From Sutterella sp. (lineage in GTDB: Bacteria > Pseudomonadota > Gammaproteobacteria > Burkholderiales > Burkholderiaceae_F), in the NCBI GenBank assembly GCA_020025955.1, contig JAHHRF010000009.1, positions 1 to 48,248 of the forward strand: a stretch of 48,248 nt of DNA, written 5' to 3'. Below are positions 1 to 7,867 of the stretch, piece after piece; within the stretch, counting starts at the first letter, position 1; each line of letters starts with the position of its first letter. Both the position numbers and the translations under genes were made by a program. The notes below the pieces were generated by a model, which was not told where the DNA came from, did no database searches, and saw only the letters and a list, made by a program, of their open reading frames with translations.

Positions 1-33
1 CGGACAACATCAAAGTACTTAAACCTAACAGGT

Positions 34-522
34 CTAATTTTCGACCCTCACCCCAGTCAAACGCTTTACTAATGACTCCACCAGTCGCGAAAAAGCCCCC
101 TCTTTATGAGCTCGACTCGTTAAGTCCTCGTCAGAGACCGATTCCTTGCCATCATGATCCAAGACACGTTCTTTTAAGCGTTGAGCTAGTTCATCAACGC
201 GCATGAAACTCATAGCCACGCCTTCCAAAGGAGCACGCCGTTCATAGAGTTTGATCGCCTCCCAGCTTCTTAAAGCAATCAGAACCACTATTCCAAAAAC
301 AATACTCAATAACCAATGCGCGCCATAGGCCACTTCAAAGAGCGTCAAAAAGAGAGCAACCAGCAAAGCCACCACCGAGCGCAATTCAATAGCATCTCGC
401 CAATCGATTAATCGTCCGGCATAAACATCGGTCGAACGAGCCTCACCGGCAGGAGCACGCTTAGACCAGGTTTGAAATGAAGAGATTACGTTTTTGACTT
501 TCGACATTTTTCCCACCTTCAT
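34..522 (-). CDS. small two-helix membrane protein next to the relaxase-like gene
   Basis: Unrecognised protein of about 162 residues. Two closely spaced hydrophobic stretches near residues 48-66 and 69-86 predict a membrane hairpin; the C-terminal half is charged and soluble. The chosen ATG overlaps the stop codon of the relaxase-like gene as TGATG, so the two are translationally coupled. A second ATG (MSKVK) lies six codons in. In MobH elements the gene after the relaxase is often the coupling protein TraD, whose N-terminus also has two membrane helices followed by a basic segment. This protein resembles such an N-terminus only in layout and ends too early to be TraD. The coupling protein, if present, would lie beyond the left edge. 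Function not assigned. Confidence 0.6.
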   Translation of the reverse strand: MKVGKMSKVKNVISSFQTWSKRAPAGEARSTDVYAGRLIDWRDAIELRSVVALLVALFLTLFEVAYGAHWLLSIVFGIVVLIALRSWEAIKLYERRAPLEGVAMSFMRVDELAQRLKERVLDHDGKESVSDEDLTSRAHKEGAFSRLVESLVKRLTGVRVEN

Positions 523-2393
523 CAACGTTGCCGATCCATCTTCTTAAAGGTTCTAACGAACCCTCCTTCAGGCATCCAACGACGCTCTAAAACAGCGTCT
601 TCGCCTATCAAACGCACTGGTCTAAAAAGCAAGGGAACAAGACAAATCCCCTCTTCCGTTCGATTGACTGAGTGGGTATTACAGGTTTTTCCTGGGCCAG
701 CATCTGAAACAAACGCTTTCCACCAAATGGACGAACGCTCAGTGCGTAAGGCATCAGTAAGCCCTGCTTTTACAGTCCGCCTGACTAACAGTCCATAATC
801 GTCAAGGCGTTGTGCCGTTTCTTCTGGCGTTGAAAGGAAGGCACTCGGAATAAACAACCCCTTTTCAGTGCCGTACAAACTGATATCTTTTTTCGTTAAC
901 AAGCGATTCAAGAAGGCTTCAAACCGCTTCATGAAGGGCTTCGACTGTTCTTCTTCAACCTCACCATTCCAGGCGGGATCCTCCATCGCAGGGATTTTGG
1001 CATCGACATCTCCTCGCATAACAAGCAAGTTATCGAACGCTTCCACATTAAGTTCAAACGTTTCAAAGGTTTGAGTTTCTCCTACCAAGGTTGCCGTCTT
1101 TTGCATTAGCGGCGGGTAGGGTTCCGTTTTATCTGCCAGTCGATGACGCGTTACCTCTATCAAACGAACGAAGCTCGCACTATCGCAAAGTTTGACTGCC
1201 TCAAAATCCCCAATGGGCGTATCTTTTAAGGAGTAAACAACGGCGCTAGTCGAGTCCATGACGAGAAGCCCAGCTTGAGCTAATAACGATGACACCAGCG
1301 TAGGCTCGTCAATCAACTGACACTGAGCACGATTTTCACGCAGGGTTTGATTCATACGGATTAAAGTCGTTGGCCACTTCAACCAGACGCCGTCTTCGCT
1401 CCAAATCAATGGACTCGACTGACGGTTCGGAAGCCAATTGCCATTCATAATGAGGGCACGAAGGGTATAGGCAAAGACTTCAGCGTAAGCACGTAATACC
1501 TTATGTCGCCCTTCTCTCGCTGCGACTTCACGTTCACGAGCATTTAAGGCATACGCCCGCCCATAAGCAACGCTTTCCGCGATCAGTTTTGAGGTCGTTG
1601 TATCGCCCACTCCGAAGAAAACGCTCGTTTTCAGGGCCATCAAAACACTTTCTCCACCCTCTCGTTCGCAACTAGCTAGCCATCGTTCAGTGTTCTTGTT
1701 GATTACGCGTTGGAAGGTATCGGTGTTATTGGCGTGAACAAACCGAGTACGTTCGTCTGGACTTAATCGCCATAGACGAACCGTTTCGCCCATATGCTTT
1801 AGTCCAAATTCAAATAAGGTTTCAAGCGCTGGATGCCAAGTGGCCTTGGGGATAAAGCGATTATCTCGTTCATCCATTACACCAACATCGAGTCGAAGGT
1901 GATTGAGCTTATCGGCATCACTCATAAGACCAGCGAGAAGTACCGCAGTGCGGAGTCTATCGCTCCACAACGCTCTAGCGATTGGGGCTAAATCTGGAGC
2001 GATGACATGTTGCTCCAGAGCCATGAGTGCACCATGAGCAAAGGCAAGACCGGAATGCACCAATCCATAGTCTTTAGAGAACAAGCCATGCGCATCACGA
2101 GGCAATGACTGAACTAATGCCGCATAGGAAAAGAGTGCCGGCAACACGTGATAATTAAATAGCTCATCCGAACCCAAGGCCGTTCGTAAGCGATCAATCA
2201 TTCCTCTAAATTGCAAAAGGATCATCAGAGGATCGACTGGGGAAAGCAATGTAATGCCATCGCTAGCTACAAACGCATAAGACGTAATGCGATGATTGGG
2301 CAGCTGAACCCCCGAGGCCCAGAGCGCTTGACACCGTCCTGGATCCGACAAGAGGTTTTCAAGTGCATAGGTTTCTGGTTGAATCGAGAGCAT
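522..2393 (-). CDS. divergent MobH/TraI_2-type conjugative relaxase homologue
   Basis: A 623-residue protein whose layout matches the MobH relaxases of SXT/R391-type and clc-like elements. The N-terminal TraI_2-like region (about 60-240) contains LPRDAHGLF followed by GLVHSGLAFAHGAL, where the family has LPASExxHHH then GGLLxHSLExA. LMSDADK (156-162) sits where the family has an LLHDxGK HD motif. After it come the family-typical W-P-x-L-E-T-L segment (about 186-192) and RLWRLSPDERTRFVH. The C-terminal half carries the TraI_2_C-like winged-helix region (VWLKWPTTL near 335; NTHSVNRTEEGICLVP near 580). In the family this protein nicks oriT and leads the strand out. Here the HHH cluster and the HD histidine are not conserved, so nicking activity is doubtful. 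It lies downstream of a 320-base gap, not tightly coupled to the VWA gene. Confidence 0.6.
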   Translation of the reverse strand: MLSIQPETYALENLLSDPGRCQALWASGVQLPNHRITSYAFVASDGITLLSPVDPLMILLQFRGMIDRLRTALGSDELFNYHVLPALFSYAALVQSLPRDAHGLFSKDYGLVHSGLAFAHGALMALEQHVIAPDLAPIARALWSDRLRTAVLLAGLMSDADKLNHLRLDVGVMDERDNRFIPKATWHPALETLFEFGLKHMGETVRLWRLSPDERTRFVHANNTDTFQRVINKNTERWLASCEREGGESVLMALKTSVFFGVGDTTTSKLIAESVAYGRAYALNAREREVAAREGRHKVLRAYAEVFAYTLRALIMNGNWLPNRQSSPLIWSEDGVWLKWPTTLIRMNQTLRENRAQCQLIDEPTLVSSLLAQAGLLVMDSTSAVVYSLKDTPIGDFEAVKLCDSASFVRLIEVTRHRLADKTEPYPPLMQKTATLVGETQTFETFELNVEAFDNLLVMRGDVDAKIPAMEDPAWNGEVEEEQSKPFMKRFEAFLNRLLTKKDISLYGTEKGLFIPSAFLSTPEETAQRLDDYGLLVRRTVKAGLTDALRTERSSIWWKAFVSDAGPGKTCNTHSVNRTEEGICLVPLLFRPVRLIGEDAVLERRWMPEGGFVRTFKKMDRQR

Positions 2394-2714
2394 AACCCGT
2401 TGGCGAATGTCGAATGAAAGAAACGAAAACGCCGATTACTCCCTCATCTCCCCCACAGTCTCCCAGAATGACCGATACCTAACAGGGGACCGATTGAGAT
2501 AAAGGGCATAACCGGCTTTCTCTAGGGGCTTAAGGACAGACTGTCCCAGCACCCAACGGAACACAACTCCATCCCTAAACCCCTAGGGAAAGCAGGTCAA
2601 TAAGGCGTTTTCTTCTAAAACACCGGCCAGAGACGGGTGAAAGAAAGGTCTCCCTCTCTTTTCTACCGCGTCTCTAGTCAGTGACCATGCGAAAAGCCTG
2701 CCCTCTAGACATCA
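2394..2714. other. gene-free gap upstream of the relaxase-like gene, with inverted repeats
   Basis: No ORF with coding character is visible. The gap holds a near-perfect palindrome GGACAGACTGTCC at 2534-2546, flanked by a longer-range repeat CTAGGGG (about 2523-2529) and CCCCTAG (about 2579-2585) that could enclose it in a large cruciform. It is upstream of the relaxase-like gene on the minus strand, so it should contain that gene's promoter. By position it is also a candidate oriT, but no nic site can be recognised. Confidence 0.35.
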
Positions 2715-4517
2715 CTAGTGATGACGGTCGCGCCATTGTTTAATAATTGACTGAATCCCTTTCGGGGCGGCCAACATATTGGGAACCTTGACCGTGAATT
2801 CACCCGCAGGGGTGGCATCTTGACCAACGGCCAACAAAGCAACTTCAATGTTTTGAGACTTTAACGTCTTCATAAACATCTCCAGGGGTTCACGTTCGAA
2901 CCACCCGTCCGTAATCACAAAAATCAACTTCTCCTCACGTCTCGATGAAATCAATCGTGAAGCCGCCCAAAAGAGCGCTTGTTGAATTGGCGTAGGACCT
3001 ATTCCCGGGGCCCGCGAAATCCGTGAACCTATGTCAAAGACACTGGTGTGAGGCAATGCGGCGAGTGTTACGCCACGTCGGGTAGTTCCAGGGAAGAGTC
3101 CTAAGGTGACATCCGTGCCGTGCATCTGACTCAAAGCTTCGTAGAGGCGAAGTGATAGAACTTTGGCGAGTGAAATCGTTTCCAGTTCCATTGATCCAGA
3201 CGTATCTAGCAAAATAACAAGGTCCAAGTCGCGACCGCGTTCTTGACGATACTGACAAAAGATTTCGTCTTGCGCGCAGCCAACCCTCCACAACTCATCA
3301 TCCATTAGCTCATAGCCTCTCGAACTCTGCCCCACCAGTTGTGGGATCTTGTGGCGTAATGCATCCTGCATTATTCCGATGAGTCGATTGGAATGTTTCC
3401 ATAGTTGATGAAAGCGCTTTTCATAGGGACGGAGTTGCTCTTCGCCGCCTGGCCAATCAGCCTTGTCGACGAGAGCATTCTCCATTTGCCCAATGTTGGG
3501 CTCGAGTTCACCACTGGTATACGTGGTCATCATGGTCTGAATAGCATCGACCCCGGCTTGAAGCATGTTTTGAGTTAAAAGATCACCCTTAAACTCATAC
3601 ATACTTTCTAAAGAGGCGGCAATTTGTCGTGCTTGAAGAAGTTCTTCACTCACTGGAACTGCCATCCCTTCTGCCGTAACTTCACCACTCTCAGAAAACA
3701 ATGCGCCTTGAACTCCCATAAACACAACGGGCTTATGGTTTTTCAAAGTCGTTTGTAAGTCACCCTCTAATTGCGACAGTAACTGTTCTATGTTTTCTTC
3801 ACTTTGATGAAGAAGTCCCAATACCCGGTGAGCGAGTTCCACAGCCTGAGCAGTTGAGGAAAGCGGGAACGATGCTTCAACCTCAGCTTCAATCGCGTCT
3901 ATGAGCTCGCGTCCAAAGAGGGACGTAACTCGAAGTCGCAAATCCGCTAAAGGTTTGTCGAGCATCGTGACCTTCAGTTCATGAACCGTCAGCCAAACCA
4001 AAAGCCAAATCAACAAGTGCTGAATGGGAGATGGTTTTTCCGCTAAGTGTTGCCAAGGTGCTTTGGAAAGGTCTTCCATAACGCCAAACAACGCTTCTCG
4101 CCATAACAGATAGCCCTCGTACTCAGAAGCACCTATGGTGTCAACGCGTATGTCTTCAAAGACATTCGTCAACACCTTAATCATTGGAGTCGCCTCCTCT
4201 GATTGCAGCGCTTTAAAGTCCGTATGAACTACGTGGTGTCGTTCGTGACAACCGTGACCAAAAACAAAAATGGGGGCTAACGGATTAGCTAGGTCAATGG
4301 GGCCAAGCCAAATCGTTGACCCATCGGTTTTCGGTTTTTCGGTAAACGTCACATTAATGCCTTCTTTATGACACATCGCTTGGAAAACCAAGGGTGCGGC
4401 TTCTTGAAGGACTTGACCACTACGCCCCGAGAGGAGCGCACCGTATTTTTTGGCTAACGCTTGCGCGTCGGTCCAAGCCGTGGTTTGCCACGGTTTACGC
4501 TGTATTCTTGGGTGCAT
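2715..4517 (-). CDS. CobT-like VWA-domain protein with an HExxH motif
   Basis: About 600 residues. The C-terminal third is a von Willebrand A domain: the MIDAS motif DTSGS lies near residue 440 after the hydrophobic strand DLVILL, and ITDGW near 535 gives the later MIDAS acid. The N-terminal region contains HERHH (residues 91-95), an HExxH zincin-type motif followed by HTDF, then VFEDIRVD about 25 residues on, an arrangement seen in CobT/VWA proteins that partner MoxR ATPases. It starts 20 bases after the AAA+ gene, in one operon. I chose the ATG with GGAG five bases upstream; a GTG two codons earlier overlaps that site. The pair probably forms a chelatase-like remodelling machine rather than a cobalamin enzyme, since no cobalamin genes are nearby. 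Substrate unknown. Confidence 0.8.
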   Translation of the reverse strand: MHPRIQRKPWQTTAWTDAQALAKKYGALLSGRSGQVLQEAAPLVFQAMCHKEGINVTFTEKPKTDGSTIWLGPIDLANPLAPIFVFGHGCHERHHVVHTDFKALQSEEATPMIKVLTNVFEDIRVDTIGASEYEGYLLWREALFGVMEDLSKAPWQHLAEKPSPIQHLLIWLLVWLTVHELKVTMLDKPLADLRLRVTSLFGRELIDAIEAEVEASFPLSSTAQAVELAHRVLGLLHQSEENIEQLLSQLEGDLQTTLKNHKPVVFMGVQGALFSESGEVTAEGMAVPVSEELLQARQIAASLESMYEFKGDLLTQNMLQAGVDAIQTMMTTYTSGELEPNIGQMENALVDKADWPGGEEQLRPYEKRFHQLWKHSNRLIGIMQDALRHKIPQLVGQSSRGYELMDDELWRVGCAQDEIFCQYRQERGRDLDLVILLDTSGSMELETISLAKVLSLRLYEALSQMHGTDVTLGLFPGTTRRGVTLAALPHTSVFDIGSRISRAPGIGPTPIQQALFWAASRLISSRREEKLIFVITDGWFEREPLEMFMKTLKSQNIEVALLAVGQDATPAGEFTVKVPNMLAAPKGIQSIIKQWRDRHH

Positions 4518-4537
4518 TTTCACTCCTCAGAGAGACG

Positions 4538-5665
4538 TTAGATCAGCTTTGACGGCGGAACGGGTTGTTCGCGCAATGCACGAATCATTCGTCGCGCTTT
4601 CGCTTTATCCACCATGCTTACCCCGATGCGTTCACAGATATTCCCTAAGCGGGTCACAGCGAGTCGCTCTAAGAGTTCAGCATGAACGTTATCTAAAGAC
4701 GTGGAGATCCCCAATTTGACAGCTTGGGTAATGATGACGGGGGACAATGAGGCACTTGACTTGTCAGTCAACCCTACTCGCACCTTACTTAGAATCGCAA
4801 TAAAAATGCGCTCTAAGGATCGATAGCTCAAAGGGACGGAATTTTGGGAGAACCCCACTTTTTCCTGTTGACTACGCGTTCGAGTGTCATCAGCTAACGC
4901 TACCAATTGCGTGGCTAAATGATGAAGAACATCTGAGGCACAGAGTTCCTTCAAAAAGTCAGGCAATCGTTCCACCAAGAGACCTGCTTCTCGCTCTTGA
5001 GAAAGGCCTAAAAGTTGTAAATGCCAACACCGGTCCATGACGGATCGGTCTTGGAGCTGACGGCTATAAAAGCCATCAGAACCTTCTAGACTCGCACCTC
5101 GAACGTTATCGGTGAATACCACACGAGCACCAGGATGGCGTTCGATGGTTTCCCCCGTCTGTTCGACATACAGAGAAGATCCTTCCAGAAGGTCATTACA
5201 ACCAACCCAGACCTCTGCGGGAGCAATCGTGGGTTCGTTGATGAGTAGCACTAGACCATATTTCCAGGCTAAGTACGCGGGACCAGGCGACCAAAGCGTG
5301 TTGCCATCTTTGATTTCCCAGTGTCCAATCAAATCACGCTTATCCATACGAGAACGTGCCGTCCAAGAAAGGATAGGCACGCCCATATGCGCAGCGAATT
5401 GGATCATCGTGGACGTTTTCCCGGCACCAGCAGGTCCCGAAACAAACAAAGGACAATTTCCACCATACGTCCACCACACCAACAGATCTTGTAAAAAGTC
5501 TTTTTCAAAGATATGCGTAGCATCTGGAGCAGGCAAAAACGCCTTTTGGACCTCGTTGAGCGAGGTCTTTTCACCCCCCGAGACCCCAATCGCTTTCTTC
5601 AACGTCGCAAACGTTTCAACGAAGCTAGGGGCAAGTTCCAAGGATGAGCGGTCCGATTTATTCAT
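4538..5665 (-). CDS. MoxR/CobS-type AAA+ ATPase
   Basis: A 375-residue AAA+ protein. Walker A is GPAGAGKT (77-84). The Walker B strand LVLLINEP (138-145) has Asn-Glu in place of the usual Asp-Glu. A sensor-1-like strand VVFTDN is at 182-187, and SRQLQDRSVMDRC just after fits the arginine-finger region of CobS/MoxR proteins. The segment RDLIGHWEIKDGNTLWSPG matches the substrate loop of this group. Start chosen at the ATG with AAGGAG seven bases upstream; a longer in-frame N-terminus has no such site. It is the first gene of a two-gene unit with the CobT-like VWA protein, the usual genetic pairing for this family. Likely role: ATP-driven motor that acts with the VWA partner on an unknown target in the conjugative module. 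Confidence 0.85.
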   Translation of the reverse strand: MNKSDRSSLELAPSFVETFATLKKAIGVSGGEKTSLNEVQKAFLPAPDATHIFEKDFLQDLLVWWTYGGNCPLFVSGPAGAGKTSTMIQFAAHMGVPILSWTARSRMDKRDLIGHWEIKDGNTLWSPGPAYLAWKYGLVLLINEPTIAPAEVWVGCNDLLEGSSLYVEQTGETIERHPGARVVFTDNVRGASLEGSDGFYSRQLQDRSVMDRCWHLQLLGLSQEREAGLLVERLPDFLKELCASDVLHHLATQLVALADDTRTRSQQEKVGFSQNSVPLSYRSLERIFIAILSKVRVGLTDKSSASLSPVIITQAVKLGISTSLDNVHAELLERLAVTRLGNICERIGVSMVDKAKARRMIRALREQPVPPSKLI

Positions 5666-5740
5666 TTGTTTTCTCCTTAAAGAAAAAAATGAGGACAGCT
5701 CACCCCCAGAGGGCAACCGCCCTCACAGGGTTAAGAATTG

Positions 5741-5762
5741 ATTTGATGATGACTCATCAAAT
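5741..5762. repeat. 9-bp inverted repeat, putative operator
   Basis: ATTTGATGA and TCATCAAAT are perfect inverted arms around a 4-base spacer. They lie in the gap between the AAA+ gene and the 145-residue gene, upstream of the AAA+ start. An operator for the AAA+/VWA unit is the simplest reading; no matching regulator is identified. Confidence 0.45.
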
Positions 5763-5764
5763 CC

Positions 5765-5837
5765 CGATACGAACGCCTAAGCGATACGAATCTAGATGGA
5801 TTTTAGTTCGCTCACATAGCAGTGACACTTAGGCGTT
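5765..5837. repeat. 10-bp inverted repeat plus 9-bp direct repeat
   Basis: AACGCCTAAG (5772-5781) and CTTAGGCGTT (5828-5837) are perfect inverted arms about 46 bases apart. The 9-mer CGATACGAA occurs twice (5765-5773 and 5782-5790), so the left arm lies between the two direct copies. This density of symmetry in a short regulatory gap suggests a multi-site protein-binding region: promoter control, iterons or a transfer origin. Confidence 0.4.
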
Positions 5838-5881
5838 GTCTCGATTGTTTTTAAATTTTCGAAATCCTAATTTTATTTTTA

Positions 5882-6319
5882 TTAAATTACGATATCGTTT
5901 AATAACTCTTGATAATTCAAATAGGTCTTTCTGTTCATTAAGTGTGACTTTGCTGTTCGAGAAAGATGAATAGAAAAGCGAAGCTCATGCAACAAAACAT
6001 CATCCCCGTCAGGGAGTCTTTTTACTGTGGGTCTCAAAGCAAAGTGACACTTTCCAATCTCACGCAAAACGACTTCTTTTCGCCAATCTTGACTGATCTC
6101 TTGAAGGTCTTGAAAAGTCAGCTGCTTTTTCTCTGCGCGTAGCTTTTCTACTGCTTCAAGCGCCTTGACGAACAAATCATCAAAGTGCTCCTCAACTCGC
6201 ACGCTGAGGTTCTCTTTAAACACCTCATCGATCAAACGTTGTGACGTTGAGTGATCTTGTTTGCAAATCGCTCCGGCACATTCTCCAACCAATGATTTAA
6301 TGCGCTGATATCTCTTCAT
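5882..6319 (-). CDS. hypothetical protein, 145 residues
   Basis: Not recognised. The protein is soluble, mostly helical in composition, with a charged centre (residues 45-80, rich in Glu and Lys) and several Cys/His (ICKQDHS near 20; CHFAL near 95). No signal peptide or membrane segment. A GGAG ribosome site sits a few bases before the ATG. It reads away from the tra operon and its promoter region faces that of traA, so a role in controlling transfer genes is possible but only by position. Confidence 0.6.
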   Translation of the reverse strand: MKRYQRIKSLVGECAGAICKQDHSTSQRLIDEVFKENLSVRVEEHFDDLFVKALEAVEKLRAEKKQLTFQDLQEISQDWRKEVVLREIGKCHFALRPTVKRLPDGDDVLLHELRFSIHLSRTAKSHLMNRKTYLNYQELLNDIVI

Positions 6320-6508
6320 CCCTTCTCCTCAAAACAGGCTTTACACTTTAATTCAAGTTAAAAAGAATCATCAAAAACACAACACTTTTGTTTATTTTTA
6401 TAATTTTCAAAAGTGACGGGAAAGTATGTTAATTGGATTTCTAAATTAACGCAAGAACCCTGCATTATTGCGACATAGTTGCATGGTTTTTAATGTGTAC
6501 TTAAGTGT

Positions 6509-6525
6509 CATAGCTATGCTATAAA
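6509..6525 (+). promoter_or_regulatory. putative extended -10 promoter and palindrome for the tra operon
   Basis: TGCTATAAA fits an extended -10 element (TGn then TATAAA at 6520-6525). No good -35 is seen at the usual spacing. A perfect 10-bp palindrome CATAGCTATG (6509-6518) abuts it and would place a bound repressor over the promoter. The surrounding 270-base gap (6320-6589) is AT-rich and otherwise empty. It is the only obvious promoter before the long run of transfer genes. Confidence 0.45.
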
Positions 6526-6589
6526 ACGTCTCACGTCCCCTAAGATCCGAGGACTTTCATGCTTTTGTTTTTTCTTCACGAGGTTTGAA

Positions 6590-6883
6590 ATGAACTGGAA
6601 ATCTTGCGCTTTACGTGTAGCTGCAGCAATGGTTGGCATGCATGCGTCGATGCTGTGTTGGGCTGACTCTACGACGCACGCAAACGACTTTGATTCGCTC
6701 TATACGCATTTGAACGCATGGGCCACGGGGACGTTGGGCAAATCCATCGCATTGGTTTTCTTGTTAGTGGGCTTGGCTGTTGGGGTATTACGCGGCTCCA
6801 TCGTGGGGGCCATTTCGTGCCTTGCCGCAGCCCTTTCTTTAGTGATTGCTCCGAGCGTTATCAACACGATCTTTGCCGGTTGA
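6590..6883 (+). CDS. traA: TraA-like conjugative pilin precursor
   Basis: 97 residues. A long leader with a basic start and hydrophobic stretch ends in CWA-DST, a plausible signal peptidase site near residue 25. The mature part has two hydrophobic helices (about 50-68 and 70-95) separated by a short basic turn (LRGS), the fold of F-type pilins that polymerise with phospholipid into the conjugative pilus. It is directly followed by traL, as in F and related systems. Sequence identity to F TraA is low by eye; the call rests on size, topology and position at the head of the tra operon. Confidence 0.75.
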   Translation: MNWKSCALRVAAAMVGMHASMLCWADSTTHANDFDSLYTHLNAWATGTLGKSIALVFLLVGLAVGVLRGSIVGAISCLAAALSLVIAPSVINTIFAG

Positions 6884-6891
6884 TCAACAAA

Positions 6892-7167
6892 ATGCAGTCC
6901 CGTGTTCCAGAAGGGCTCGATGACGTTCCCCGATTTCTTTTCTGGCCGTTTGATGTCGTAGCAATTTGCGTCACGTTCATCTTTTTTGGCGCACTCGTAC
7001 ACGCCATCGGATTGGGCCTTGTTGTTGGGGTGGTCATGGGTTTTCTCTGGCACAGACTCTGTACGCTACACGGACGTGGTTTTGCCTTGGGATTTTCGTA
7101 TTGGTTTCTTGGATGTAAACCCTTTTCTCGGCTTCCCCCAAGCGCAGCCAGACGACTTCGTGGATAG
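6892..7167 (+). CDS. traL: TraL, pilus assembly membrane protein
   Basis: 91 residues. The N-terminus VPEGLDDVPRFLFWPFDV matches the TraL signature of a short cytoplasmic start leading into the first helix. Two hydrophobic helices (about 20-36 and 38-56) follow, and the protein ends in SRLPPSAARRLRG, the conserved proline/arginine tail of the family. TraL is a small inner-membrane VirB3-like component needed for pilus assembly. The start is the ATG eight bases after the traA stop; no strong ribosome site is visible, so translation is probably coupled to traA. Confidence 0.8.
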   Translation: MQSRVPEGLDDVPRFLFWPFDVVAICVTFIFFGALVHAIGLGLVVGVVMGFLWHRLCTLHGRGFALGFSYWFLGCKPFSRLPPSAARRLRG

Positions 7168-7217
7168 CGTTCAGCGTCAGATCTCTGAAATTGTCTTTCC
7201 CAGGAAAAAGTGAGGGC

Positions 7218-7269
7218 ACTAACTCATTCGTTCGCATTTCCCCTCGAACAGCACGCGAACGGACTTAGT
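7218..7269. repeat. interrupted inverted repeat between traL and traE
   Basis: Two matched pairs, ACTAA/TTAGT outside and CGTTCGC/GCGAACG inside, could fold the 127-base traL-traE gap into one hairpin with a loop of about 19 bases. There is no T-run after it, so it is not a typical terminator. It might tune expression between the pilin and core genes. Confidence 0.35.
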
Positions 7270-7294
7270 CCCTTACTTTTTCCACCTAGCACCC

Positions 7295-7867
7295 ATGTCC
7301 GTTTTTTATTCCTCTCTGGTAGCAGCCAGAATTGGGGTAAAGCGCCTCGTACTCTTTACTCTGGTTGTTAGCCTTCTCTTGAATCTCGCACTCGGCGTAA
7401 CCATTGTTGGCATGAGACCGGAAGTGCGAACCATCATTCTTCCCCCTACCCTTGCTCAAGAGCGTGAAGTCTGGTCCTTTGATGATGAAGGCCCGAGTGA
7501 TGCTTACCTTTCCCGTTTTGCCTTGAGCACATTGAAGTGGGCTACCGACATTACGCCTCAAACGGTCGTTAGCGCTCATGAAACGCTGTTGAAATTCGTT
7601 GACCCAGCCGTCCTCAAAACTTTTGATGAAGCGCTTACCCTTCAAGCTCGTCAGATTAAGCATGAAGCCGCCTCTTCTTACTTTGCCCCCAGCCAAGTTA
7701 CCGTCAACCGCAAAGCCCTTCGTGTAGACATTAAAGGGGACCAAACCATGATGATTGGTAATGCAGTAACTAGTCGCACCCCTGCTCACTACGTGTTGAC
7801 GTTCCGATATGACGCTGGGCGCCTCTTTTTAACGCGACTCAACCGGGAGGATCATCGTGATGAATAA
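7295..7867 (+). CDS. traE: TraE, VirB5/VirB8-class core assembly protein
   Basis: 190 residues. One N-terminal membrane helix (about 18-38, VLFTLVVSLLLNLALGVTIV) is followed by a periplasmic domain with VRTIILPP, typical of TraE, and the C-terminal FRYDAGRLFLTRL. In F-type systems TraE is an inner-membrane anchored periplasmic protein of the pilus assembly machine. It sits between traL and traK in the standard order and its end overlaps traK. No clear ribosome site precedes the ATG. Confidence 0.85.
   Translation: MSVFYSSLVAARIGVKRLVLFTLVVSLLLNLALGVTIVGMRPEVRTIILPPTLAQEREVWSFDDEGPSDAYLSRFALSTLKWATDITPQTVVSAHETLLKFVDPAVLKTFDEALTLQARQIKHEAASSYFAPSQVTVNRKALRVDIKGDQTMMIGNAVTSRTPAHYVLTFRYDAGRLFLTRLNREDHRDE

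Noticed and set aside
6986..7213. 75-codon frame overlapping traL
   Set aside because: Out of frame with the clear TraL sequence, whose conserved PP-x-x-x-R tail shows the right frame.
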